From NCBI GenBank assembly GCA_019925795.1, contig CM034314.1, positions 34,217,774 to 34,281,773 on the forward strand: DNA of 64,000 bases. The letters run 5' to 3'. Every line of letters starts with the position of its first letter. Position 1 is the first letter of the stretch. The notes beneath the pieces were generated by a model that saw only the letters and a program-made list of their open reading frames with translations, did no database searches and was not told the origin of the DNA. Position numbers and translations under genes: made by a program. This DNA is from Dendrobium chrysotoxum (taxonomy: Eukaryota; Streptophyta; Magnoliopsida; Asparagales; Orchidaceae). Below are positions 10,936-22,593 of this stretch, piece by piece.

Positions 10936-11517
10936 TGATATGATCAATTCACTCAAATCTTAATTACTTTCCTTAATCACCTTACTAATTTAGACATGAT
11001 TATAATGGATCATCCAGGATGATACACGTATCATCTGGGATGATTAGACCAAATCTCTATAAATAAAAATTTGCGTAACTTAATCTAGCGGTTGAGAATT
11101 TTTAATTTGAGCATATTATCCTGTACGATGGGTGTATCATTCAGGATGATTTTCTTAATCAAACTGACGTAGCATGGTCACCCTAATTAGGGTTTCTATT
11201 TTCAATGGATCATCCAAGATGATGTGAATATCGTCCAGGATGATTTGAGCAAAATTTAAATAAAAACTCTAACTCCCTAAAACTCTCCCTCTGAGTATGT
11301 GTGTGTAATATTACTTAGCTTGGGGATCTGTTACATTACACTTGACTAAAAAAAGATAAAAAATTACATTGAACCTGAAACACAAATGGATTGACTTGAT
11401 CTTAAGCTGGCTTGAATAATAATTGATCTTGTGTACCTGAAATGTTAAACACTTAAATAGAAACAAAAAGTTTGCTATTATCAAAATCATAGTCCTTGAA
11501 TCCAGATTCATAATAAT

Positions 11518-11529
11518 CTTCCTCTTTTT
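11518..11529 (-). other. Polypurine tract of copia A
   Basis: AAAAAGAGGAAG on the minus strand, immediately before the 3' LTR. Confidence 0.7.
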
Positions 11530-12978
11530 GATGATGACAAATATCTATTAGTAGTTCCAAAATCAGTAAATAACCATTGTGAATAATTATGATCCAAATC
11601 CAAAACACTGATCATTTGAACATTAATAATTTAAAGTACTAAACTAAACTCAACTGAACATTTATAATGACCCACAACATAAACTACTCCCTTTTTTGAC
11701 ATCTCAAAAAGAAAAAATGTAATAGAAACACAGAAGATAAGAAAATAGGACAAAAATAATAAAAAACATCAGCAAAAATAGACAAACTAGAAGAAAGGGG
11801 AATTCTAATTAGATGGAGGAGGAGGTGGTGGCTGAAACAGACAAACTTTTTTTTTGAACCGATCAACTCCAGTAAATCAGAATTTTTTCTTGAGTTTCAA
11901 TTCAAAAGCCAATAAGAAGAAAATCGATGATGCTGAAATCCAGAAAAGTTGGAAAATCAATTTTTGTAACTCCTACCTCAGACACCTTACAGGTTCAAAT
12001 TCCTTTCAAACAAAAGTCTAGTTCAGAAGAAAAAAAATTAGATTAAAAAAGAGATCCTTTCAAGCCTCATTCCAAAAAAATATCTGATAAAATAGTATTG
12101 CAAAGTAAGGAATCAGAAATTATGATTTTCCATCTCAAGCTTTTGAAAGTATGAATTGGCGCATTTATTTCTCTAAGATATTTAAAGATCTGAAAGAGAA
12201 AAAAGCTTATTTCTTTGTAGGCTCATTTTGTGCCTCTTTTTAAAGTTATTTGGAACTCTTTGTGCATCTTTTAATTTTTAATACACTTTGTGTATCTTTT
12301 CAATTTGGCAATATTGCGCATCTTTTCAGCTTTGGGCTCATTTTATGCCCTTTTTTGCAAGTTTGCTTCCTTTCATAATCTTTAAATAATCTCAGTTGTG
12401 GAATTACCTTCCAGACATAAGAGAAAAGAAAACTCACTCTCTTCAGTAAGGAGGATTAACTCACAGAACAAAATCATACTCCACTTGATAAGTGCAATCA
12501 CCTTATTAAGAAAAGCATAATAATGATTCAAAGCTTTAAAAATACTATTCATATGAGGTAGATTACTGTAGAAAAATAAAATAGACATCTATTTCAAAAA
12601 CCAACATTTTAATTTTAAAGAAGATTTTTATCCAAAAGAAATAATTCACCATTAAAGGAGTTAGAGGAAGGGAAACAATCATTAATGTTTCTTCCCTTTA
12701 ACAGATTCAGAGGTGCCAATCACTGTTCACAGGCTTCCAAACAAAAAAAAGGTAAAACTCTCAGTCAGAAATCTAATTTATCAGCAGTAGTCAGCAATGA
12801 TTTGATTTTCAAAAAAAATAAATAGTAAATAAAAAGAAGAAAAACAAACATATGAAAATTAGCAACTAAAAATCAGCAAGAAAACAAACGATCTAAAGAG
12901 AAACAAATAATCAAATCAAACAAAAAACTAAAAGAAAAATGAAAAGTAGAAAAATTTAGAAATCAGCAATCATCAGAT
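11530..12978 (-). other. Copia A non-coding region between pol and 3' LTR
   Basis: About 1.45 kb with no convincing gene. Around 12220-12360 the plus strand has a run of related units such as CTCATTTTGTGCCTCTTTT, CTCTTTGTGCATCTTTT and CACTTTGTGTATCTTTT, spaced about 30-35 bases. The same block occurs at 21735-21890 in B and 57765-57930 in E, so it belongs to the family. In SIRE-type elements this interval may hold an env-like ORF; none is recognisable here. Confidence 0.6.
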
Positions 12979-14420
12979 TCATGCATTTATGTCAATCACA
13001 CCCAATCTGGTCCTTAAAATGCTAAATGAGTTAAAGGCTAGTGGTTTGGTAAAGATGTTAGCTAGTTGATTTTCAATTAATAAATGGTGTAGTTCAATGT
13101 CCCTTTTTGTAACATGGTCCCTAATGAACTGATGCCTTATGTCGATGTGTTTGGTTCTTGAATATTAGATAGGATTCTTAGATATGCAGATGTCACTAGT
13201 GTTATCACATAGAACGGAAATTGGGCCAATAGAACTTGTTGCTTTAATCAAAGGACTTGGGCCATAAAACTTTCTAAGGCAATGTACTTAGCTTCAACAG
13301 TGGAAAGTACTACAAAATTTTGTTTTTCATTGGACCAGGAGACTAAAGATTTTCCTATGAATAGGCATATTCCTGAAGGGCTCTTTCTATCCGCCCTACA
13401 ACTTATAAAATTAGAATCAGAATATCCAATAATCTCAAAAGAAGTGTTATACCTAGGATACCAGATTCCTAAGGTTGGGGTCCCTAAGATATATATGAGG
13501 ATTCTCTTAACTGCAGTCAAGTGGGATTCCTTAGGATCAGCTTAAAACCTAGTATAAAGATAAATACTAAACATAATATCAGGTCGGCTAGTAGTCAGGT
13601 AAAGTAATGATCCAATTATTCCTCTAAACTTCTTCTGATCAATAGATTTTCCATTTGGATCCTTGTCTAACTAGACAGTAGAACTCACGGGAGTGTTTAT
13701 TGGCTTGGCTTTATCCATTACATATTTCTTCAAGATGTCCTTAATATACTTTAATTGATTGATAAAAGTTTCATCATCCATTTGCCTTATGCTAAACTCT
13801 AAAAAGTAGGACAATTCTATCATTATACTCATCTCAAACTCTTTACTCATTAATTTAGAAAAATTAACACATAGGTTTTTATCAGAGGATCCAAAAAGTA
13901 TATCATAATATAGATCTGGACAATGAGTAAATCATCCCCTACTTTCCTCAGAAAAGGGTAGTGTCTACACTCTCCTTAACAAACTCTCTTTCTAATAGGA
14001 ATGTGCTAAGCTCTCATACCAAGCTCTAGGTAGCTGTTTCAATCCATATAAGGCCTTTTTTAATTTATAAACCTGATTAGGATATTGGGAACTCTCAAAT
14101 CCTGGGGGCTGCTCTACAAACACATCTTCTTTTATTACCTCATTTAAAAAGGCACTCTTGGCATCCATTTGAAAAAGCTTAAATCCCTTATAACAAGCAA
14201 AGGCTAGTAGCACTCTAATGGCTTCCAATCTAGCTACAGGGGTAAAGGTCTCCTCGAAATTAATCTCTTTTATTTGGTTGTTCCCCTTAGCCACCAATCT
14301 TACCTTATTCCTAACTACCACACTAGAATCATTCATTTTATTCTTAAAAACCCACTTGGTTCCTACTACACTTTGATACTTAGGTCTTTCTACCAACTCC
14401 TAAACATTATTCCTCACAAA
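12979..14420 (-). pseudogene. Copia A reverse transcriptase and RNase H
   Basis: From high to low coordinates the minus strand shows the copia reverse-transcriptase start (SVVGTKWVFKNKMNDSS near 14340-14390), RLVAKGNNQ, FEETFTPVARLEAIRVLLAFA, LFQMDAKSAFLNEVIKEDVF, and KLKKALYGLKQLPRAWYE near 14000. The catalytic YVDD box should lie near 13890-13910 but reads LYYDILFGSSD, with one Asp missing. RNase H follows: GYSDSNFISCRADRKSPSG, SWSNEKQNFVVLSTVEAKYIA, and the C-terminal LADIFTKPL-type block ending at a TGA at 12979-12981. Stops and frameshifts separate the pieces. Confidence 0.8.
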
Positions 14421-15480
14421 TTAGTTAAGTTCTTCTTGCATAATTAAGATCAAAAATTCATCAGAAAGGACTTGATTGATGTTGGTGGGTTTAGTCATTA
14501 AGATAAAAGGCAGAATGGTTTACTTCCTTCCTAAGTCCATTCCTAGTTCTAACACCTTCAGAAGGGTCTCCTAAGATCAATTCTTTAGGATGATTCAAAG
14601 AAGATCTCCAATCTCTAGGCAAAGTATTTTAAGGTTCTACCCTTTCCTCCAGATTTGCATTTTCTACTCGGGTTATCTCTCATACCTCTTCTTCTTCCTT
14701 AACTCTAGCCTCCTTAGGATTAGATTCATCAAACACTACATGAGTAGTCTCCTCCACCACCAATGTCCTCTTGTTAAACACCTTAAAGGATTTCCCCACA
14801 CTTGAATATCCTAAGAACACTCCTTCATTAGATTTTTGGTCAAATTTTCCTAAGGATGATTTTCCATTGCTAAGAATGAATACCTTATAGCCAAAGACAT
14901 GGAGGTGGGATAGGTTTTGAGTTATACCCTTAATAATCTTATAGGGTGTCTTTTTAAGATTAGATCTAACATTCACCCTATTCAACACATAATAGGCTGT
15001 GTTCACCACTTTTACCCAAAAGTATTTTGGAAGTGAATACTCAACAAGCATGGCTCTAGTGGCTTCCACTAAGGACCTATTCTTTTTTTCAGCTACCCTG
15101 TTCTACTAAGGGGTCCTAGGAGCTGAAACGTTGTGGCTAATCCCTTACTCCTCATAGAAGGTTCCAAATTTCTCATTTTCAAACTCCCCACCATAATCAC
15201 TATAAATGGTCAAAATCTCACAACCTAACTTCTTCTGAATCCAAGTCGAAAAAGATTTAAATTTATTAAATGACTTAGATTTATGTGACAGAAATCTAAT
15301 TTAAGTGAACCTCAAGTAATCATCGATAATCATAAATCCATAGATTTTTTCCCCTAAGTTGGCAGTGCTAATGGGTCCAAGAGATCCATGTGACGGACTT
15401 CTAAAGGTCTAGAGGTATTGATGTCCATAATGGAGTGGAAAGAGGATTGGACTTTCTTCCCTAGCTAACAGGCATCACAC
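14421..15480 (-). pseudogene. Copia A integrase
   Basis: Minus-strand integrase core with the three acidic positions visible: IIDDYLRF near 15310-15335, SDYGGEFEN near 15180-15205, and VAEKKNRSLVEATRAML near 15050-15100. These correspond to the D, D and E of copia integrases; the His usually after SD is Tyr. The C-terminal part (WVKVVNTAYYVLNRVNVRS and on to VFDESNPKEARVKEEEEV near 14680) is an open frame of 129 codons. At least three stops interrupt the core. Confidence 0.8.
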
Positions 15481-16010
15481 AGGTGGTCCATAGCAAACTT
15501 AAGCTTGTGGACACCTCTAACTAAGTCCTTTTGGGTGACTCTTCTAAGGGTTTTCATGCTAACATGACATAATCTCTTGTTCCATAACCAAGACTCATCA
15601 TTAGTAATTTTTAAACAAAATAAAACAACACATTCAATATTATTTAAATCAAGTATGTAGATGTTGTTGATCCTCTTGCCCTACAAAATAATATGATTAT
15701 TTAAGCTTATAATACATATGTTTGCCAGGAACTTGATGCTGAACCCTTTGTCACAGAGTTGATTGATGCTGAGCAGGTTGTGTTTCAGTCCATCTATGAG
15801 CAAAACATTTTCTATCAAAAGGTTCTTGGAGTTTTCAATTATACCTACACCCACCACTTTTGTGGTGGTGTTGTCTCTAAGAGTGACATTACCTCTAACC
15901 CTGGTCTCCAACAAAATAAATTATTTTACATCTCCAGTCATATGTCTAGAGCATCCATTATCTAGGTACCAGATGCTCTCATGAGGTCTTGTATGAGAGT
16001 ACCCCTACAA
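15481..16010 (-). pseudogene. Copia A protease and pre-integrase (HHCC) domain
   Basis: The minus strand reads WYLDNGCSRHMTGDVK near 15930-15975, the retroviral-type aspartic protease active site in its copia form; DSG has become DNG and a stop follows at once. Downstream, an open frame 15914-15681 includes VLLIDGLKHNLLSINQLCDKG, and DESWLWNKRLCHVSMKTL with KLKFAMDHL (15480-15600) is the GAG-pre-integrase zinc-binding region. Protease would process Gag-Pol; here it is dead. Confidence 0.75.
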
Positions 16011-16099
16011 AATCATCAAACATCAGATTTAGGAACACAAACAGGTTTGGGTTCCTTCTTATGAAAAGAGGAATGCAATATTTATGTGCTATGCTGTAA

Positions 16100-17824
16100 A
16101 ACATGCAATTTGGGCGTCTATACCCAATGTGTACTATGGTGAACAGTGCAGATATGAGAGATATATCCTAACATGCCACATGAGAAACATCTAACACTAG
16201 GAAAAGGATTAACTAATCTATAATGGTGATGGTGCCTCTTCCTAGGTTTGAATGATGCATATTTTTGATGATTTTGAATGTGATCCTTCAAGTGATGGAG
16301 GTTTATAAAATTGTGCAAATGTAGGAGGTCTTTCATTATTCTCAAATGCACTAATTTTTACACTTAGAAATTCTTTTTCTTTTTTGAGACTTGTAATTTT
16401 AAATTTTAAAAAATGCTCATTACTATCTAAATCAGATGCATGAGATTCTAATTTCTTAAATACAACTTCTAATTAAATATATAATATTTTTAGTGAATCA
16501 TGCTCGACAATCAATTCAGAATGCTTTTTATTTATTTCATCAAATTCATCAAGTAATGAAAGGTAATTACTATCAAATGTAGAATGCTCCTTAATTAAAA
16601 CTTCATGCTCTTTTTCTAAGTTTAAGAATTTCAATTTTAGGCTAGCATGTTTTTTCTTATGTTTCCTATATGATGAATGGATTTTTTTAAAAACTTCATA
16701 TAATTGATCATAGGTTATCTCACATACCGCTTATTAGTCAGACTGATCATGATTTTCATCTGCCATCAGACACGAGTTTGTAGTCTCCTCTTCAGCTTCA
16801 GTCTCAGAGGAGTGAGATGTAGAATCTGCCCAAAAAGCCTTTTGGATCTTCTTCTTATCCTTCCTAAACTTGTGTTTCTCCTTACCCTTCTCCTTGTTGG
16901 GTGAGTCTTAAGTGTAGGACAATCATCCTTTATATGTCCATGCTTCCTGCATTAAAAATAAATTGTATCAGAAGAACCTTTAAAATATCTGCTACTCTTA
17001 CCCTTGTTCCACTTCTGAAAGTTCTTGTGCTTCTTCCTTAGAAAGCTTTTGGATTGCCTAGTGATCAAGGCAACATAATCACTATCAGACCTGGAAGTAT
17101 CAGTATTCGTATCACTGGCCTTCAATGCCACAATTTTCTCTTTCTTCATCTCACCTGCATCAAGCTGTGTTTGGTTCACTCCTTGCTCATAAGCAATTAG
17201 TGATCTAAGTAAGTTATCAATAGAATAATTGTTCAAATCATTCAATTTAGAGATAGTAGTTATCTTGGCATCATAGGAAGAGCACAAACATCTCAAGATT
17301 TTGTTAACTTTTTATAGTTAGTGAGTTCTCTTCCTAAGGTATGTAGGGAGGTGACAATTTGAGTGAACCTAGTGTCCATTTTAGATATGGACTCACTAGG
17401 TTTCATGCGAAAGAGTTTATAGTCATGAAGCAGTATGTTTAACCTAGACTGTTTAACTTTAGTTGTGCCCTCATACGTGATACATAATTTATCCCAGATT
17501 TCTTTGCCAGTTGTACAGGTTGACACACGCATGTAATCTTCAGATTTTAGTGCACAGAAAAATAGTTCAAATATTTAGCATTTTGTTGTGCTAGATCCCT
17601 ATCATCAAAAGTCCATTCGATAAAAGAAAGTTTAGTCTTAATACAATTAACAATTCTATGAGGGGCATCATAACCATCTTTAACAAGCATCAACATGCAA
17701 TAATCTATAGATTATAAAAAGGTGGACATACGAGTTTTCCAAAAATCAAAAGGTAAGTTATCAAACAAGGATGGACGAGTAATGGAATAGCCTTCAACAG
17801 TATTTCTATTTCCAAAGTTAGCCA
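16100..17824 (-). pseudogene. Copia A gag
   Basis: Start chosen at the ATG of 17824-17822 (MANFGNRNTVEGYSITRP), 44 bases inside the primer site, as in elements B and E. The UBN2-type gag core is open at 17532-17293 (ATGs and CTTGKEIWDKL, LLHDYKLFRMKPSESI). The Lys-rich part runs 17296-16952 and reaches a first zinc knuckle near 16920-16960 whose first Cys is Tyr and whose third position is a stop (YF-stop-CRKHGHIKDDC). A second knuckle at about 16140-16190 reads CFSCGMLGYISHIC, with the zinc-binding His changed to Tyr. Gag would form the RNA-packaging particle; this copy cannot. Confidence 0.75.
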
Positions 17825-17867
17825 TTGATCAAATTCAAAAGTTTTAAAACTAGATTTTATGAATCCT

Positions 17868-17879
17868 GCTCTTATACCA
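17868..17879 (-). other. Primer-binding site of copia A
   Basis: TGGTATAAGAGC on the minus strand, two bases from the 5' LTR; one change from TGGTATCAGAGC, the standard copia site complementary to initiator Met tRNA. Confidence 0.85.
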
Positions 17880-18124
17880 CTTGAAAGTTCGTTGGGGATA
17901 TTAAGCCCTTATGAACAAGCCCGAGGCTAACAAAGAGGGGGGCGGGATGAATTGGTTATTTTATGTGAGCAAAAATAATTTAGAAAATCTTTTTGAATGT
18001 TTTAAAATATTTATAGTTTTGTAATGATGTGTAGGTGTTAAATAAAAACAAACTAATAATCACAATCACATGATCATCAACAGAAAAACAAAATGCAGAA
18101 AATAATAAGAAAGAACACACTGGA

Positions 18125-18131
18125 TTTTATA
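18125..18131 (-). promoter_or_regulatory. TATA box, A 5' LTR
   Basis: TATAAAA in CTATAAAATCCAGTGTGTTC on the minus strand; the probable promoter of element A. Confidence 0.65.
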
Positions 18132-18756
18132 GTAGTTTGGTCAACTTGACCTATGTCCACTCCCTAGAGCCTCCCCTTCGGGTATTGTACTAACACTAAA
18201 TTACTCTCCTTTTGCTCCCACAGCAAGGCGAAGAAGCCTATACAAAACTCCTTTCCACCAACCCGGTGAGTCAGAGAACCCAGACTCCTTTCACTTCCTC
18301 CTGAAGTAGGAAGAGAACCAGGACTCCTTTCTCTTCCTCCTAAAGTAGGTAGAGAACCTGGATCTTCTTACAGACGATCCTTCTATAGAGACACCAATAA
18401 GATAAGAGACGATGACCATAGAAGATGACTAAGATCCTTACTTGGAGCAACCATTGTGAACCCTTCACAAACTCCCCCTCATAAGATATTCTCTCTCTCT
18501 CCTTCTTAAGTCTCTCATAGGAAAGGATAGTGGAAAAATATCTCCACGATAGAAGATAAGAGAACTTAAATAATAGGGCTCAAAAATTGCCCTAAATTTC
18601 AACTGGTCATCAAATATCATCCAAGACGATCGTGTGATCATCCTATACGATTAGTATAAATTCACTCATATCAACCTAGACAATTTGGTTCCTCTGGAAG
18701 ATCAGAAGACAAAACTTGTTCCTATCATCTGGGATTATTCTACGATCGTCCGGGAT

Positions 18757-19107
18757 GATTAGTGTAAAATAGGAATATCATCAAGAGGACAACTCGGGTC
18801 ATCCAGGGCAATTTATGTTGGATGGTCTAAAAATGACTTGATCGTCCCTGATGATATCGATATTGTCCGGTACGATTAGTTCAAAAATGCCAATATCATC
18901 CTGCACATTATTTGGGTCGTACAGCCAACCTATGTTAGATGATGTCAAAATGACCTGATCATCAGGGATGATTTTTAAATCATCCTGCATGATTAGTGTA
19001 AAATAAAAAATATCATCCCGAGGATTATTCGAGTCATCCAGGTGAAATACACTGGATGGTCAGGATTTTCAATTGATCATCCAGGATGATCTTGCGATCG
19101 TCCAAGA
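18757..19107 (-). repeat. 117-bp tandem repeat with palindromes, A 5' LTR U3
   Basis: GATTAGTKYAAAA starts at 18757, 18874 and 18991, exactly 117 bases apart. Good dyads nearby include GATCGTCCGGGATGATT (18744-18760) and GATCATCCAGGATGATC (19075-19091). Confidence 0.75.
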
Positions 19108-19687
19108 TGATATGATCGAATCACTCAAACTTAATTACTTTTCTTGATCACCTTACTAATTTAGGTATGATTGTAATGGATCATCCAAGATTATACATGT
19201 ATCATTCAAGATGATTAGACCAAATCTCTAAAAATAAAAACTTACCTAACTTAATCTAATGGCTGAAAATTTTTGATTTGAGCTTATCTTCCTGTATGAT
19301 GTGTGTATCATCCAGGATGATCTGTTTAATCAGACCGACTTAGCATGGTCACCCTAATTAGGGTTTCTATTTTCAATGGATCATCCAGGATGATGTGAAT
19401 ATCATCCAGGACGATTTGAGCAAAATTTGAATAGAAACTCTAACTCACTAAAACTCTCCCCTTGAGTGTGTGTGTGCAAGGTTACTTAGCTTGGGATCCA
19501 TTAAATTACACTTGACTCAAAAAAGATGAAAAATTACATTGAACCTTAAAACATAAATGGACTGACTTGATCTTGAGCTGGCTTGAATTGCAATTGATCT
19601 TGTGTACCTAAAATATTAAACACTTAAATAGAAATGAAAAGGTTTATTATCATCAAAATTATTGTCCTTAAATCTAGATTCATAACA

Positions 19688-20993
19688 ACGTACACTCCCC
19701 AAAAACCTTCGTTTTAGGTATTACATTAGACCTTTAATGACTCTCCTTTAGCCCCCATAGCTAGGTAGAGAAGCCCTTACAAAATCTCTTCTAACAATTA
19801 GTGTGGTAGAGGACCTGGAATCATTTTCACCCTCTTGTTGAAGACAAAGAACTTAAAATCCTTTTTTATCCTCCTAGTTAAGGCAGAGAACCTGGAATCA
19901 TTTTTCACCCTCCTAGTGAAGGAAAAGAACCTTGAATCACTTTCACCTTCCCTGGTGTGGTGGAGTAGCCAGGTCCTATAACACTGAAGCTTGTCGGAGC
20001 AACTATATGAAACCCCCTCCACACTCCCTTGAAACCCACAAGGATTTTCTCCCTCTTAAACTCCTTGCTTTTCTCTCTCCCTTTTAAGGCTCTCTCTTCA
20101 TATTTTCTTCAGAAGAAAAAAGGACTCAATGAATGCCAAAAGACTCTTACAAAGTCTAATGAGAAAGCCTAAATAGAGGGCTCTTAAAACCCTAAAAACT
20201 CAATTCTTCCATCAAAGACGTACAGTATAATTACAGGATTGTCCAGTATGATGTGCAGAATTTGATCTATTAGTACTGTACGATCACCAGATATTACACG
20301 ATGACTAGTTCAAATTTGTATTAATTATCTAGTATGATATTAGGGATCATCCTAGATAATTAGATGAGGAATTATGGTATTTCATCTTATACAATGTGAG
20401 ATGATCAAGTATCATCCAATGTATCTCTTAGGTCGTCTAGTATGATCATCGTCAATCATTCTGTACAATCTGATCGAGAAATCTTACCATAATTAGTTCC
20501 CTAATCACAGGATCAACTTAGGCATGATTGTTATATATCATTAATATGATGTAGATCGTACTGTATGATTAGAACAAAATTTGAATATTGAAATATTGCC
20601 TAAATTGTGATTGGTGGCTATTTTTCATAATCATAACTGATCGTCATGTACGATATAAATCATCAAATATGATTAGTTCAAAAAATTCAACTTTCTCCTA
20701 ACTTACTAATTTACCCCCTTAAGTGTGTGTGTGCAAGGTTACTCAACTTAGTGTCCACCAGATACTTAATTTGACTCAAGAAAGGTAAAACTACATTAAA
20801 ATTGAAATTACAGATAGACTCAATCTTAGCCTACCTGATCTTGAGCTTTGAATCTTCAAGTAGCAGTGCATGTTGTACCTGAAATGATAGTCAACACACA
20901 AATAAGTATAGAGTTCAAATATTAGGAGATATAGAGATGTGAGCCATAATATTTGATATCATAAAAAATATAAGCTTGTAAGCTTGAATTGCA
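19688..20993 (-). repeat. Copia B 3' LTR, main part
   Basis: Continues the LTR fragment 9513-9687 and ends GCTTGAATTGCA. It matches 24000-24329 and 26001-26903. In U3 (about 20210-20690) the dyads are of the CAGTATGAT / CTGTACGATC type rather than CCAGGATGAT. Confidence 0.8.
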
Positions 20994-20998
20994 ATTAT

Positions 20999-21010
20999 CT
21001 TCCCCTATTT
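20999..21010 (-). other. Polypurine tract of copia B
   Basis: AAATAGGGGAAG on the minus strand, just inside the 3' LTR. Confidence 0.7.
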
Positions 21011-22593
21011 ATGATGAAAAACATTAGTGGTTGAATTTATAAACTAAAAATATTTTCTCCAAATCTCCCCCTCACTAAGATAATTATATTAAAATAGGGG
21101 AAAGAAAAAGTTTTTTTTAATAATGATAAATAAATTTTAGAAACTAAATAACAAATAAATAAATGCCAATACAAGATGAACAGATGTAACCTAACCACAA
21201 ATACAACCAGATAAATACATTATTCCCCTTATAAATACATTATTCCCCTTTGACATTATTAAAAAGAAGAGAAATACATAAAAAATAAGAATAGAGCAAT
21301 CATAACAAACTAAAGATCATATGGACCCTGATAGGTGGAGATGGTAGTGATGGTGATATTTTAGAAGAATCAGTTAATTTTAGCAAATTTTCTTGGAATG
21401 AAAAAAAATACCTCTAACTTTTCAAAAAGTTTAGTGAGAAAAGAGATGACTACACTAAGATCCAGAAAGGTTGGAAAATTGAATTTTGTCAACCCTAACT
21501 CAGGATCCTTACAGGCTAAAGTCCTTTTCTAAATAAAAAAAAAACTAATTCATAAAATAATTTAGAATGGAAATGTGATCTTTTTAAACTTTTTTTTTAG
21601 AAATATATCTAAGAGAATAGCATTACAAAGTGATGAACCAGAAATTATGATTTTCAAATTTAGGTGTAGACGATATCATTTGGAACAAGGATTTGTCTAA
21701 GATTTAAAGACTTGATAGGTTGGGAAGCTAACTTATTGTGGGCTGATTTTGTGCCTCTTTTATTATAGTTTGGTGCACTTTGCACAAATTTTGACTTTTG
21801 ATACACTTTGTGCATCTTTCAATTTATTTGACGAATATTACACATCTTTTCAATCTAGGCTCATTTTGTGCCTCTTTTTCACTTTTACAAACTTGATTCC
21901 TCTCTAAGACTTTAAAGACTCTCAGTTATGAGATTATCTTCCAAATATAAGAGAAGAGGAACTCACTCTCTTATATAAGAAAGAGTAAAACAAAAACCAA
22001 AATCTGATCCACATGATATTGATAAACAACTTGATTAAGAAAATTTGAAATAGATTTATTGATTTGCAAAAAATATTCAAATGAGATAGAGAACTATAGG
22101 AAGATGAAATAGATCTCTATTTCTTGGTTAAATTTTTAATTTGAAATAGATTTTGATTCAAAAGAGATATAGTCCCATTAAAGAAGTGAGATAGAGAGAA
22201 ATAATCATGAATTTTTATCCTTTAATTATTTAAAGAAGTCAATCATTACTTACCAAAAATTTTAAGTAAAAAGGAGATAAATTTTTCCTTTTATAAAAAA
22301 TGTGATTAAAAAGAAATGATTTGATTCTCTTATGAATATATGAAAACTAATGTGATTTGTGTGGGTTGATTAGAGAGACTACATAAAAAATAATGGAAAA
22401 TAAAATAAAAGATCATAAATATAAATAATTTTCTACAAAATAAAAACAAAAAGAAAAATATAGAGAATAAACACATTCACAATGAACTAAAAACATACAC
22501 GTATACTTATATTATACAATAGATAAACACATAAAAAAAACTTTACACATCATCATCTTACTCCTAATTTGATGATTTTGAAGCTAGATCTTC
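21011..22593 (-). other. Copia B non-coding region next to gag
   Basis: No gene. The stretch 21735-21890 carries the same GTGC...CTTTT repeat block as A and E. It joins gag directly at about 22590, so the whole of pol is missing. Confidence 0.65.

Larger units (their letters stand above)
9688..11515 (-). repeat. Copia A 3' LTR
   Basis: 1828 bp; starts on the plus strand TGAAAGTTCGTTAGGGATG and ends CATAATA (the paired LTR ends CATAACA). Visible differences from the other LTR are mostly transitions, so the insertion is not recent. It contains the G-run 9743-9753, the TATA box 9937-9943 and the palindrome array 10430-11240. Confidence 0.85.
9688..19687 (-). mobile_element. Ty1/copia element A, two LTRs, degraded gag-pol
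   Basis: A 10.0-kb minus-strand element. LTRs are 9688-11515 and 17882-19687; the inside is 6.37 kb with primer site 17868-17879 and polypurine tract 11518-11529. Coding order on the minus strand is gag, protease, integrase, reverse transcriptase, RNase H, which is the copia order. It sits in copia B's left LTR near the block CCTACGTCCACTCCC; flanks ATGTC (9683-9687) and ACGTA (19688-19692) look like a mutated 5-bp target duplication. LTR size and gag style recall the SIRE/Maximus group, but that lineage call is only inferred. Confidence 0.85.
17882..19687 (-). repeat. Copia A 5' LTR
   Basis: 1806 bp, TG...CA on the plus strand (TGAAAGTTCGTTGGGGATA to CATAACA), paired with 9688-11515. In element sense: U3 with palindromes (about 19420 to 18600), TATA box at 18125-18131, and a G/C-rich run near the U5 end (17937-17946). 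Confidence 0.85.

Noticed and set aside
10430..11240. CRISPR-like array (short repeats with regular spacing)
   Set aside because: Repeats are imperfect dyads within a plant LTR, with no constant repeat/unique spacer structure.
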